NCBI RefSeq assembly: GCF_900101895.1
Contig: NZ_FMVF01000014.1
Coordinates: 34,305-98,304 of the forward strand
Direction: 5' to 3'
Source: Flavobacterium caeni
GTDB taxonomy: Bacteria > Bacteroidota > Bacteroidia > Flavobacteriales > Flavobacteriaceae
DNA length: 64,000 nucleotides
Positions 19,192 through 27,779 of this stretch are shown in pieces (position 1 is the stretch's first letter; every line of letters starts with the position of its first letter). The notes under the pieces are model-generated. The model was not told where the DNA came from and ran no database searches. It worked only from the letters and a program-made list of their open reading frames with translations. Made by a program: the position numbers and the translations under genes.

Positions 19192-19875
19192 ATGACACAC
19201 CTTTTATTGCTCCACGGCGCCATTGGTGCGCAAGACCAGCTCGAACCTTTGGCGCAGGCTTTGTCGGATGACTTTTTGTTAGATAGGCTCAATTTTGCCG
19301 GGCATGGCGGGCAACCGATGACCGGCCCGTTCGCGATCGACATTTTTGCTGAGCAGGTGATGCGGTACCTCGACAACCAACAAATAGACCGCGTGGACAT
19401 CTTTGGCTACAGCATGGGCGGATATGTGGCGCTGTATCTGGCCAAGATGTATCCGCATCGGGTGCGCCGTATTTTTACGCTGGGCACCAAATTCGAATGG
19501 ACGCCCGACATCGCCGCGCGCGAAACCAAAATGCTCAATCCTGAAATCATTGCCGAAAAAATACCCGTTTTTGCCGCCGCGCTCGAAAAGAGACACGCAC
19601 CCAACGATTGGAAGCAGGTACTGTCGAAAACGGCCGACATGATGATGGGTCTCGGACGCGCCAATCCGTTGGTTTTGGATGATTTTTCAGGCATCGACCT
19701 GCCCGTTCTTTTGGGCCTTGGCGACAGCGACACCATGGTCACTCGGGCCGAAACCGAAGCGGTATTGAATCGGTTGCCCAATGCGCGTTTGACCGTGCTG
19801 CCGCAAACCCCGCATCCCATCGAAAAAGCCGATGTACGACTGTTGCAAAGTGAAATCCTGTCGTTTTTCAAATAG
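19192..19875 (+). CDS. alpha/beta hydrolase
   Basis: 227-aa cytoplasmic alpha/beta-hydrolase fold protein. It has the HGAIG oxyanion loop (8-12), nucleophile Ser74 in GYSMGG, acid Asp178 or Asp180 (LGLGDSDTMV) and His208 (TPHPIE). It belongs to the small MenH/BioH-like group; the substrate is not assigned. No signal peptide. Single gene, divergent from the LLM oxidoreductase. Confidence 0.9.
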   Translation: MTHLLLLHGAIGAQDQLEPLAQALSDDFLLDRLNFAGHGGQPMTGPFAIDIFAEQVMRYLDNQQIDRVDIFGYSMGGYVALYLAKMYPHRVRRIFTLGTKFEWTPDIAARETKMLNPEIIAEKIPVFAAALEKRHAPNDWKQVLSKTADMMMGLGRANPLVLDDFSGIDLPVLLGLGDSDTMVTRAETEAVLNRLPNARLTVLPQTPHPIEKADVRLLQSEILSFFK

Positions 19876-19963
19876 GACGAAGGACGTTAAATGTAATTTT
19901 TTTCGAGAATCGTATAATCGCGCGCATCGGCTGATTGCTAATTTGGATTTCCAAATCAAGGCC

Positions 19964-20368
19964 ATGAAAACGCAATTCATCTACTACCTCGACGACGATA
20001 CCGACGACCTGCACTTTTTTAGCGAGGCGGTCGAAACGTTGGGGCATCAAATCAAGCCGTTCGTCAGCGGGAACCTGATGTTGCGGTCGCTCGAAAAAGA
20101 GAAGCAACTGCCCGATATCATCTTTCTCGACATCATCATGCCGGTGTTCAACGGCGAGCAAATCCTAGACATCATCAAGAAGTCGCCCAAGTGGAGCCAC
20201 ATTCCCGTGGTGCTGATTTCGGGTGCGTATGCCAAGTCGGCTGTGGGCAAATACCTCGAATCGGGGGCCAATTATTTGATGAAGAAACCTTTGGATGTAA
20301 CCGACTTGCGTACCACCGTCGAGCGCGTGCTGGCCATCGACTGGAAGTCGTTTCGCGCCTATTGTTGA
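19964..20368 (+). CDS. single-domain response regulator (receiver protein)
   Basis: 134-aa CheY-like receiver with no output domain. Acidic residues at 10-12 (LDDDTDD), phosphoacceptor Asp56 (FLDIIMP), Ser86 (LISGA) and Lys107/108 are in place. The ATG at 19964 is used; the longer frame from 19832 starts inside the hydrolase gene. No histidine kinase is nearby, so its partner must be elsewhere. Confidence 0.88.
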   Translation: MKTQFIYYLDDDTDDLHFFSEAVETLGHQIKPFVSGNLMLRSLEKEKQLPDIIFLDIIMPVFNGEQILDIIKKSPKWSHIPVVLISGAYAKSAVGKYLESGANYLMKKPLDVTDLRTTVERVLAIDWKSFRAYC

Positions 20369-20435
20369 TCGCGTCGGCGTAGAAATCTTAAAACTACCGT
20401 AACGTATTATGTAATTTTCAAACAGATCGATGCGC

Positions 20436-20443
20436 TAATTTTG
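20436..20443 (+). promoter_or_regulatory. -7 box for the 101-aa protein gene
   Basis: TAATTTTG, a perfect TAnnTTTG, 49 nt before the ATG at 20493. Confidence 0.6.
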
Positions 20444-20492
20444 CTATACCAAACAATCGGAAGCCAGTCATTGTCAACCAATTTGTAACCAC

Positions 20493-20798
20493 ATGAAAGT
20501 CGTCATCAATACAAATCACGAAAACAAGGATCACTACACCGAATTGTACAACATCATCAAAAGAAGCGAGGAGGATTTGCTGAACCACATTCCTAACCTT
20601 CAGGAAATATCGGTCGATGTGGCGCGCATCACGAGCAGCATCGCCTCGAATCTGTACGGCGTAATCACCAAACACACGTTGGTGGACGACGAATCGCAAC
20701 TGCACATCTCGGTCAAATACCGCACCGATCCCACTCCCGAACAAATCGCCAAGGGTGTTACGCAAGAACTCAAACACATCAAGGAAAAATACTATTAA
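20493..20798 (+). CDS. hypothetical 101-aa protein
   Basis: Not recognised. A small soluble protein, acidic in its first half (NTNHENKDHYTELYNIIKR) with beta-strand-like stretches (ISVDVARITSS, LHISVKYRT) and a C-terminal lysine-rich helix. Size and alternating pattern recall ribosome-hibernation proteins only vaguely and no motif supports that. It has its own promoter, codon use matches the neighbours, and it ends 35 nt before the convergent trhA stop. Confidence 0.7.
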   Translation: MKVVINTNHENKDHYTELYNIIKRSEEDLLNHIPNLQEISVDVARITSSIASNLYGVITKHTLVDDESQLHISVKYRTDPTPEQIAKGVTQELKHIKEKYY

Positions 20799-20833
20799 CG
20801 GAGCAACGCATCAAAAGTTGCCGTCTGTGGGAG

Positions 20834-21526
20834 TTAAGCCGTAGGAAGCAGGTACAGGAAAATCCCAAAAAAGTGAAATGCGCTGCCGGCCAGCACAAAC
20901 ACATGCCAAACCGCATGGTAGTAGGGCACGCGCTCCTTGACAAAAAAATACACGCCGCCCGTGTAGCAAACCCCGCCCATAAGCAACAACAGCAACGGTT
21001 CGGTGGCCATGTTTTTGAGCAACGGCCCCAAAGCAATCACGATCAGCCAACCCATAGCCAAATAGAGCAGCAACGACAATTTTTCGCGTTTGCGCAACGG
21101 CGAGAGTTTAAAGACAAAGCCGATCCCTGCAAAAATCCAAATGAGCGCAAAAATCGTCCAGCCCCAGTTTCCTTTCAGTCCAAGCAATGCCACGGGCGTG
21201 TAGGTTCCGGCGATCAAGACGTAGATGCACAGGTGGTCGATGATTTGAAAACGGCGCTTCCACCGCAAACGGCTCATGGCATGGTACAACGTAGACGCCG
21301 CATAGAGCAACACCAGGCTCGACCCAAACACCACCGAAACAAACAACTGCAAAGTCGTACCGCGTGTTGCCGACAAATGGGTCATCAAGGCCAATGCGAC
21401 GGCCGAAAGCACAACCCCTGCACCATGCGTGACGACATTGAAAAATTCTTCCCGTTTTCTATTGCGCTTACGTCGCACCATGGTTTTGACAGGTGTCGGG
21501 TTTGGTAGGATATCGGTTGGATTCAT
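20834..21526 (-). CDS. trhA: TrhA/hemolysin III family (PAQR) membrane protein
   Basis: 230-aa seven-helix membrane protein of the PAQR family. Motifs are EEFFNVVTHGAGVVL (helix 1), STLYHAMS with the conserved Ser/His, IDHLCIYVLIAGTYTP, and the C-terminal YHAVWHVFVLAGSAFHF. These give the family's three metal-binding His positions. Bacterial members act in membrane homeostasis. The ATG at 21526 is preferred over the frame start at 21592, which overlaps the -7 box at 21590-21597. Confidence 0.9.
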   Translation of the reverse strand: MNPTDILPNPTPVKTMVRRKRNRKREEFFNVVTHGAGVVLSAVALALMTHLSATRGTTLQLFVSVVFGSSLVLLYAASTLYHAMSRLRWKRRFQIIDHLCIYVLIAGTYTPVALLGLKGNWGWTIFALIWIFAGIGFVFKLSPLRKREKLSLLLYLAMGWLIVIALGPLLKNMATEPLLLLLMGGVCYTGGVYFFVKERVPYYHAVWHVFVLAGSAFHFFGIFLYLLPTA

Positions 21527-21589
21527 GATATTTTTTGGAGGTGTGATTTCGCATTTGTTGCACTTTGGCGAAGGACACATTCTTTTCAA

Positions 21590-21597
21590 CAAAAATA
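21590..21597 (-). promoter_or_regulatory. -7 box for trhA
   Basis: The minus strand reads TATTTTTG, a perfect consensus, giving a leader of about 60 nt to the ATG at 21526. Confidence 0.55.
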
Positions 21598-21685
21598 GCC
21601 TAAATGTGGATAAATAGAAGGGCTATTCTGTCAATTTTGTAAACCGATTCTTCGAATTATATAACAAAGTGCGAACGCCCATCCG

Positions 21686-21693
21686 TATCTTTG
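21686..21693 (+). promoter_or_regulatory. -7 box for the 80-aa protein gene
   Basis: TATCTTTG, a perfect TAnnTTTG, 24 nt before the ATG at 21718. Confidence 0.6.
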
Positions 21694-21717
21694 TAGTCCC
21701 TAAAGTCTCCAAAAGAA

Positions 21718-21960
21718 ATGAAAAACCGGAAGCCTACCCTCCCAGACGAATTGTCGCATTTGGGATTCTTACCCCTCAATGATTCCGAAGAGCGGTTACT
21801 CGATGTGTACTGGCACAAAAAAGAGCTCGAAGAATTCCTGCCCCAGATTGCCACTTACGCGTCGCCAAAGGAATTGACCGCCATCACATTATCGCAATTG
21901 GCGATCATGGAGAAACAAATCGTGAACATCTTGCAAATGATGTCGGAGACGCGCCGATAA
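21718..21960 (+). CDS. hypothetical 80-aa helical protein
   Basis: Not recognised. Predominantly helical and charged (DSEERLLDVYWHKKELEEF), without signal peptide or membrane segment. The good promoter position and typical codon use support it as real. It converges on the iron-permease-like gene with a 14-nt gap. Confidence 0.7.
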   Translation: MKNRKPTLPDELSHLGFLPLNDSEERLLDVYWHKKELEEFLPQIATYASPKELTAITLSQLAIMEKQIVNILQMMSETRR

Positions 21961-21974
21961 CCTGAAATCACTTT

Positions 21975-22463
21975 TTATTTTGCTGCCGACGATGCATCGC
22001 GCGTTTTCTTTTTCTGCGCTTTGTATTCGTACAGTTCCTCGGCCTCTTCGATCGAATGGGAGCACTGCAGGCTCTCGTCGCGCAGGAGTGCAATCTTGCT
22101 GAGGTGTTTGTAGTATTTTTTTATCGTTTCCATTTCTTCTTCGGTCATCTCTTCGATGTCTACCAGACGGTTGCTTGCAAATTCATGCGAGGCGACCAAT
22201 TCGTTGAGTTTGAGTTGTATGGCCAGTGAATCCTTGTTTTGCGCTTTTTGGATCAGGAACACCATCAGGAACGTGACGATGGTGGTGCCGGTGTTGATGA
22301 CAAGCTGCCACGTCTCGGAGAAATTGAAAATAGGCCCCGTACACGCCCAGACGATCACGGCAACCAGCGCCAAACTGAACGCGGTGGTACTTCCTGTGGC
22401 TTTGGCGGCATGGCCCGCAAAATGTTCAAAGGCATTCTTGTTTTTTCTGGGTTCTAAATTCAT
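21975..22463 (-). CDS. low-affinity iron permease family protein
   Basis: 162-aa membrane protein of the PF04120 type: [16 protein letters not shown] near the N-terminus, two transmembrane helices (about 28-45 and 57-70, the second ending [12 protein letters not shown]) and a cytoplasmic helical tail with [20 protein letters not shown]. The transport claim comes from distant fungal relatives; bacterial function is unproven. Single gene. Confidence 0.85.
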   Translation of the reverse strand: MNLEPRKNKNAFEHFAGHAAKATGSTTAFSLALVAVIVWACTGPIFNFSETWQLVINTGTTIVTFLMVFLIQKAQNKDSLAIQLKLNELVASHEFASNRLVDIEEMTEEEMETIKKYYKHLSKIALLRDESLQCSHSIEEAEELYEYKAQKKKTRDASSAAK

Positions 22464-22589
22464 GTCTTAAAGGTGTTTGAGGTTGATTTACGGCGCATTG
22501 GTCGGTTGCTTTTTTACTAAAATTAGCTTAAAAAATTTTTTTGGTCTTGTTTTTGGGAATACATTTATGAACAAATAAATTCCAATACC

Positions 22590-23105
22590 ATGAAAAAGAT
22601 ATTTTTACTGTTGGCCGTAGTGGCCGGGACAATTTTGACAAGTTGCGAAGGTCCGCAAGGTCCGCAAGGTCCGACGGGTTACAGCGTCGAGAGCGAAAAT
22701 TTTGAAATCCGCGATGTAGATTTCTTTGGCGATGCCAACGGATATTACGGCATCCTCTACGAATTGAACCCCGAAATCCTCAACTCAGACATGGTTTTGG
22801 TCTACCGTCTGGCAGGCGTCACCAACGACGGCCTCGACATTTGGGAAACCATCCCCGAAACGATCTATTTCCCGAACGGCGAAGAACTCGATTACGATTT
22901 CGACTTTACCCGCAGGGACATCAGCATCTACCTGGGCTACACCAGCGAATCGGTGTTAACACCGGCCTACACGCAAAACCAGGTGTTCAGGGTGGTGATC
23001 ATACCGGGCTATTTGAGCAACAAGGTGGGCGCGACCGACTACGACAGCGTTACACGCGCACTCAAAATATCCGACGCCGATTTCACGCAGCTGACCAAAA
23101 ACTAA
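22590..23105 (+). CDS. lipoprotein with a short collagen-like segment
   Basis: 171-aa secreted protein. Lipoprotein signal peptide with LTSC (Cys19), immediately followed by GPQGPQGPTG (21-30), three Gly-X-Y triplets, then a beta-rich domain of about 135 residues (YGILYELNPEIL, DFDFTRRDISIYLGYTS). This plan occurs in many flavobacterial hypothetical lipoproteins; function unknown. A hairpin terminator follows, inside the end of the convergent glycosyltransferase gene. Confidence 0.8.
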   Translation: MKKIFLLLAVVAGTILTSCEGPQGPQGPTGYSVESENFEIRDVDFFGDANGYYGILYELNPEILNSDMVLVYRLAGVTNDGLDIWETIPETIYFPNGEELDYDFDFTRRDISIYLGYTSESVLTPAYTQNQVFRVVIIPGYLSNKVGATDYDSVTRALKISDADFTQLTKN

Positions 23106-23125
23106 GCGGCGTTTTTATAAACAAC

Positions 23126-23153
23126 AAAGGGAATCAATCGGTTCCCTTTTTTT
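23126..23153 (+). terminator. intrinsic terminator overlapping the convergent gene end
   Basis: AAAGGGAA-TCAATCGG-TTCCCTTTTTTT. It serves the lipoprotein gene on the plus strand, and its right half encodes the last residues of the minus-strand glycosyltransferase. Confidence 0.7.
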
Positions 23154-25491
23154 GTGGGGTTTTCATTGATTTGTGGCGTTTCCGTTGTGCATAACTGTCG
23201 GTTTCGTTGCCAAAATACTTGTAACTCATCAGCCGCGCCATCAAATAGCTCACGGTCGATTCGGCGCCTTGGTTGAGGTTGACGTTGTGTTCTTCCAAAC
23301 CATCAAAGCAACCGCCCGTGCACGGATTGTAAATCACCTGTTCGAGGTGGTTGTTGCCGAGGAACCAATTGAACGCCATTTCCATCTTCTCCAAGTAATG
23401 TTTCTCCTTAAAAATGTCGTGGAATTTACGCAGCGCAATCACCGTGTAGGCCACGTCGATAGGCTGTTCGCCGTACTGTCCGCACAGCGTGCCTTTGTAA
23501 TGCCAGGTCTTGTTTGATACTACTTTGATGCAATCCTGGTCGAACGTTTTTTCGATCAAAAAATCGAACGACCGCTTGGCGATGTTTTGATAGACCTCGT
23601 TGTCCGTAAGGGTGTAGGCGCACAACAACGCCTCGGGCAGCAGGCTGTTGGCATAGGTCAAATAGCTTTCGAACCAACGCCAGTCTTCGGACGCCTCATG
23701 GCGGTACATCTGGACCAAACGGTTGGCCAAAACCGTCGACAGTTCCAGTGTTTCGTTGATGCTTGCCGCGCGGTTGTGGTAATACAGTCCTTTGATAATG
23801 AACGCCATCGCACGTGGCGAATGGATGTCGTAGGCACACCGTATCGCACGCCCGAAAAGCTGTTCGGCTTGGGCAATCATCGTATACGGCAGCAAATGCG
23901 AAAGCGAGACCAGATAGCCGAGTGCCCAAATCGCACGCCCGGTCGCGTCCTGGAGGTTGACGGTTTGGTTTTGCCCGGTGACATTCCGGTGAAAATCGAC
24001 ATAGTTGATGAACAAGCCGCCGGGCCTTTCACAAAAACAGATAAAATCGAGGTAGATTTGAAGATAAGGCAAATCGGTCGCGTCGCGGGTTAGCTTGTAA
24101 TGCTGGCATAGAGCGATGAGCGCGCGTGCGTTGTCGTCGAGCGTATAGCCAGAGCCTGTATCGGGCCGGTTGAGCACCGAAAATTGCAGCATCCCGAAAT
24201 CGGTGGTCAGCTTCTTGAAATGATCGAGGTTGATTTCGGGATTGCGGTAGTGCAGTTCGATCCGTTTGCGTGCTATGCGTTGCAGGAACTTGGCGTGCGC
24301 CACCGCCGAATTTTCCCAAGCCGTACACGTGATCTTGTGCAGCGCGTTGAGCACGATGCGGGTCCTTAAATCCTTGTCGCCCAGCAGTCGGTTGACGGCT
24401 TGGGCCAATTGACCGGCATCGCCAAAATCAAACAGCAATCCGCTGTCGCCGGCCAATACCTCACGGGCATGCGGGATGGGGGTCGAAACCACCGGGCAAC
24501 CGCAACTGAGCGCATACGAAAAAGTACCGCTCACGGCTTGGTTCGGGTCCTTGGAGGTGAACAAATAGACATCGGTGAGCTGTAAATAGTCGAGCAGTTC
24601 ATCCAACGGCAAATATTTGTTGATGAACAAAACGTGGTCTTCCAGGCCAAGTTCGGCAATGCGGCGCTGCAGTTGTTCGCGGTAAACTTCGCCCTCGCGC
24701 AGGGCCACGGTGGGATGCGTCTTGCCGATGATCAAAAAAGTTACTTCGGGCGTGCTTTTAACGATGGACGGCAACGCTTCCAGTGTCGTTTCGATGCCCT
24801 TGCCCGAACTGAGCAACCCGAACGTAGACAGCACTTTTCTGCGCGCAAGCCCGTATTTTTGTTTGAGTGTTTTTTTGTCGAGATGCGGTACCAGGTGCGT
24901 GCCGTGCGGGATTACGGTGATTTTTTGGTCGTCTGTCGTATAATCCCTGAGAAGGATCTCGCGCGCGCCGTGCGTCATCACGATGAGCCCGTCGGCGCGG
25001 TCGAGCAAATGTTGCACATTTTGTTTGAATACGGCATCGGGGCGCGGGAGCACGGTGTGGAACACAAAGACGATCGGTTTTTTGATACGTGCCACGAATG
25101 TGTTGAACGCCACCGTGGTTTCGGCAAACAGACCAAATTCGTGCTGGATCAAAACAATCTTGAGGTTGTCGTCGGCGTTGATGCGGTTGGTCAAGTTCTC
25201 GTAGGAGGCCGGTTGCGACGTATTGAGTTTGTATTTGACGATGGGGTTCGGATAATCGTGTTGCTCCTGGTCGGATTCTATCGCACAGACCTTGAGATCG
25301 AACGAATAGACGAACTGTTTTTTCAACGCCTGGATCAAATCTTCGGAGTAGGTCGCGATGCCACACTCACGCGGCGGATAAGTGGTCAGGAACAAAATTT
25401 CGGGCAAAGCATGGCCGTCTGTTCGGTACGAACGTTTTTGGATGGCCACGGGCAGCAGGCTGGCAGATTTTTGGGAAGTGTATTTTTTCAT
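23134..25491 (-). CDS. family 4 glycosyltransferase fused to a C-terminal helical (toroid-like) domain
   Basis: 785 aa. Residues about 30-400 form a GT-B fold glycosyltransferase of GT4 type: PRECGIATYSEDL acceptor loop, VIPHGTH, LSTFGLLSSGKGIETTLEA, and QAVSGTFSYALSCGCPVVSTPIPHAREVL, split, for nucleotide-sugar binding. Residues about 415-770 are an all-helical domain with repeated aromatic/acidic motifs (GYTLDDNARALIA, DATGRAIWALG, YANSLLPEALL, QPIDVAYTVIAL) like alpha/alpha-barrel sugar enzymes. No signal peptide, so probably cytosolic. It is 15 nt downstream of a GH130 gene in one transcript, suggesting synthesis and phosphorolytic recycling of a (manno)oligosaccharide. Confidence 0.85.
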   Translation of the reverse strand: MKKYTSQKSASLLPVAIQKRSYRTDGHALPEILFLTTYPPRECGIATYSEDLIQALKKQFVYSFDLKVCAIESDQEQHDYPNPIVKYKLNTSQPASYENLTNRINADDNLKIVLIQHEFGLFAETTVAFNTFVARIKKPIVFVFHTVLPRPDAVFKQNVQHLLDRADGLIVMTHGAREILLRDYTTDDQKITVIPHGTHLVPHLDKKTLKQKYGLARRKVLSTFGLLSSGKGIETTLEALPSIVKSTPEVTFLIIGKTHPTVALREGEVYREQLQRRIAELGLEDHVLFINKYLPLDELLDYLQLTDVYLFTSKDPNQAVSGTFSYALSCGCPVVSTPIPHAREVLAGDSGLLFDFGDAGQLAQAVNRLLGDKDLRTRIVLNALHKITCTAWENSAVAHAKFLQRIARKRIELHYRNPEINLDHFKKLTTDFGMLQFSVLNRPDTGSGYTLDDNARALIALCQHYKLTRDATDLPYLQIYLDFICFCERPGGLFINYVDFHRNVTGQNQTVNLQDATGRAIWALGYLVSLSHLLPYTMIAQAEQLFGRAIRCAYDIHSPRAMAFIIKGLYYHNRAASINETLELSTVLANRLVQMYRHEASEDWRWFESYLTYANSLLPEALLCAYTLTDNEVYQNIAKRSFDFLIEKTFDQDCIKVVSNKTWHYKGTLCGQYGEQPIDVAYTVIALRKFHDIFKEKHYLEKMEMAFNWFLGNNHLEQVIYNPCTGGCFDGLEEHNVNLNQGAESTVSYLMARLMSYKYFGNETDSYAQRKRHKSMKTPQKKGTD

Positions 25492-25506
25492 GTCCGTATT
25501 CGATCG

Positions 25507-26514
25507 CTAAATGGTTTTGTGTAACAGCAATTCCTGCAGGAGCTCGCTCATTTTGCACGAAGCAACCGCGATCCGTTCGTCGGCCGCGCCATAGTAGATG
25601 TACAAATCGTCTTCGAGGACCACGGCGCCAGACGGGAATACCACGTTGTTGACGTAACCCTTGAGTTCCCATTCGGCCTCGGGGATGAACAATGGGTAGG
25701 GCAGCCGTCCGATTTCCTTGGCCGGGTTGTCTTTGTCCAGCAGCGCCGCGCAGGCCGTATACATATAACCCGACACCACATCGTGCACGCCGTGGTAAAT
25801 GAGCAGCCAGCCGTGTTCGGTTTCAATCGGCGGACAGCCGTTCCCGATGTAAGAGAGCTCGTGTTCATATTTGGGGTCGAGCACGATGTAGTCCTCAAGA
25901 TTTTGCAGGTAGTCCTCCCAGTAAGCGGGTGTCAGGTCTTTGAGCGTATCCACCGAAGCCATCTGTATACCCGGCTTGATGCGGTGCAAGAAGAACAATT
26001 GGCCGTAAATGCGTCGCGGAAAAAAAATCAGGTTCTTGTCCCACACGTAATTGTTGCCCATGTTGAGCCTGAAATATTTGAGGTTGATGTTGCCCGAAAA
26101 GTGCAACCATTCGCGAAATTGGTCGCCTTCGACCTGCGGGACCAAGATGCCCTGTTTTTCGAATCGTTTGCGGTCTTTGGAAGTCGCCACCGCACCAAAC
26201 GCGTTAATGCCGTCGTATGCGCAATACGACATGTAATAGGTGTCTTCTATTTTGACGATGCGCGGGTCCTCGACGCCGTGGTTTTCGTAAAAGTACTCGG
26301 GCGACATGATCGGGTAGTCAAGCCGCTCGGCTACGGTGAGCGGATCGCTGAGCCGGCAATAGCCGATGGTCGAGCGGTTTCCTTTGGCGACGGCCCGGTA
26401 AAACATATGGATTTCGCCGTCTTCCATGATCACGGCAGGGTTAAGTACCCCTTCTATTTCGAAATCCACCTCGCGTTTTTCGAGTACGATCCCGTGTTTT
26501 TGTACAGCTACCAT
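25507..26514 (-). CDS. glycoside hydrolase family 130 protein (beta-mannoside phosphorylase-like)
   Basis: 335-aa five-bladed beta-propeller of the GH130 type: LNPAVIMEDGEIHMFYRAV, HGVEDPRIVK (the family's conserved EDPR), WLHFSGNINLKYF, and IGNGCPPIETEHGWLLIYHGV. Known GH130 enzymes phosphorolyse or hydrolyse beta-mannosides; such proteins are often mislabelled as Cry7Aa-like. No signal peptide. It is first gene of a two-gene unit with the GT4 fusion. Confidence 0.88.
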   Translation of the reverse strand: MVAVQKHGIVLEKREVDFEIEGVLNPAVIMEDGEIHMFYRAVAKGNRSTIGYCRLSDPLTVAERLDYPIMSPEYFYENHGVEDPRIVKIEDTYYMSYCAYDGINAFGAVATSKDRKRFEKQGILVPQVEGDQFREWLHFSGNINLKYFRLNMGNNYVWDKNLIFFPRRIYGQLFFLHRIKPGIQMASVDTLKDLTPAYWEDYLQNLEDYIVLDPKYEHELSYIGNGCPPIETEHGWLLIYHGVHDVVSGYMYTACAALLDKDNPAKEIGRLPYPLFIPEAEWELKGYVNNVVFPSGAVVLEDDLYIYYGAADERIAVASCKMSELLQELLLHKTI

Positions 26515-26620
26515 GGCGTTGGAATTTAGGTTGGATAAAATTCCAAAATACCCATTTCAACCGCTTACACGATACCCCTAAAAGTTTATAGGATTGGTTG
26601 TTAAAACAATTTAACGCGGC

Positions 26621-27580
26621 TTAAATCCCGGTTGGCGTTTGCTTTTTTGATTGGTTCATCGATACCAGAATCCCTACGGTAAGTGACAAGGCGATAAACC
26701 CGAGCGACACCCATTCGGGAAATTGGACATAGTCGTGGATGAGCATCTTTACGCCTACAAAAGTCAGGATCGCGACCAGGCTGTATTCGAGATAACTGAA
26801 TTTCTCGAGCATGTTCGCCAGGAAAAAATACATCGACCTGAGTCCGAGGATCGCAAAGATGTTCGAACTGAACACGATAAATGGATCCGAGGTGATGGCC
26901 AGGATGGCCGGAACGCTGTCGAGCGCAAAAAGCACATCCATCACTTCGATGACCACGAGTGCAACAAACAAAGGCGTGGCGTGCAGTTTGTCCTTGATTC
27001 TCACAAAAAAGTGCTCCTTGTCGTGGTGCGAGGTGATCGGGATGATTTTGTGCAGCAGGCGATAGCTGAACGAGTGCTTGGGGTCGAAATGCTCGTCGTT
27101 TTCTTTTTTGAACAGCATCTTGGCCGCCGTAAAGATCAGGAACGCGCCAAACAAATACGTCATCCAGCTGAACTTGTTGATCAGGATCACGCCAAAATAA
27201 ATCATGAGCCCGCGGAACACGATAGCGCCCAAGATGCCCCAAAACAAAATGCGGTGCTGGTATTTTTGCGGGATACGGAACGACGAAAAGATGATCGCGA
27301 TCACAAAAATATTGTCGATGCTCAAAGACAATTCAATCAAGTAGCCCGTAATGTATTTCACGGCGGCCACGTGCGGTTCCAGCGCAAGCGGGTTCGGGAT
27401 GTGATCGGTAGTGTACAGCCAGTAGATGACGCCCGAGAAAATAAACGAGAGTGTAACCCAAACGCCTGTCCACATGCTGGCTTCTTTCATGCTGATGATG
27501 TGCGGGGTTCGGTTAAACACGCCCAAATCGAGCGCAAGGAAAAAGACGACGGCGGCCAAAAACAAGATCCAGACAATCAT
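26621..27580 (-). CDS. TerC/Alx family membrane protein
   Basis: 319-aa integral membrane protein with about eight helices. TerC hallmarks are LDLGVFNR near residue 17, ELSLSIDNIFVIAIIFSSF near 80-98, and VVIEVMDVLFALDSVPAILAIT near 205-226, with the paired acidic residues expected of metal-ion (Mn2+) exporters. A cytoplasmic loop (ENDEHFDPKHSF) separates the halves. Single gene with a -7 box at 27600-27607. Confidence 0.93.
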   Translation of the reverse strand: MIVWILFLAAVVFFLALDLGVFNRTPHIISMKEASMWTGVWVTLSFIFSGVIYWLYTTDHIPNPLALEPHVAAVKYITGYLIELSLSIDNIFVIAIIFSSFRIPQKYQHRILFWGILGAIVFRGLMIYFGVILINKFSWMTYLFGAFLIFTAAKMLFKKENDEHFDPKHSFSYRLLHKIIPITSHHDKEHFFVRIKDKLHATPLFVALVVIEVMDVLFALDSVPAILAITSDPFIVFSSNIFAILGLRSMYFFLANMLEKFSYLEYSLVAILTFVGVKMLIHDYVQFPEWVSLGFIALSLTVGILVSMNQSKKQTPTGI

Positions 27581-27599
27581 GGCATATCAATTAGGTACG

Positions 27600-27607
27600 C
27601 AAATATA
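27600..27607 (-). promoter_or_regulatory. -7 box for the terC-type gene
   Basis: The minus strand reads TATATTTG, a perfect TAnnTTTG, 19 nt before the ATG at 27580. Confidence 0.6.
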
Positions 27608-27731
27608 GCCTTTTACCAAACTCCGAGCGGTGCCGAATCGCCAAAGTTGTCATAATTTTTTCATTTAATCGACAAAATGATAATTTACCCCGAAAAAATA
27701 GGGGTATAAATTTTATTTTGATAAAAAGTTA

Positions 27732-27739
27732 TATATTTG
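27732..27739 (+). promoter_or_regulatory. -7 box for glutamine synthetase
   Basis: TATATTTG, a perfect TAnnTTTG in a very A+T-rich stretch, 40 nt before the ATG at 27780. Confidence 0.65.
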
Positions 27740-27779
27740 CCCCATCAAATCAAAGGGTTTAATTTTAAAAATAACATTT

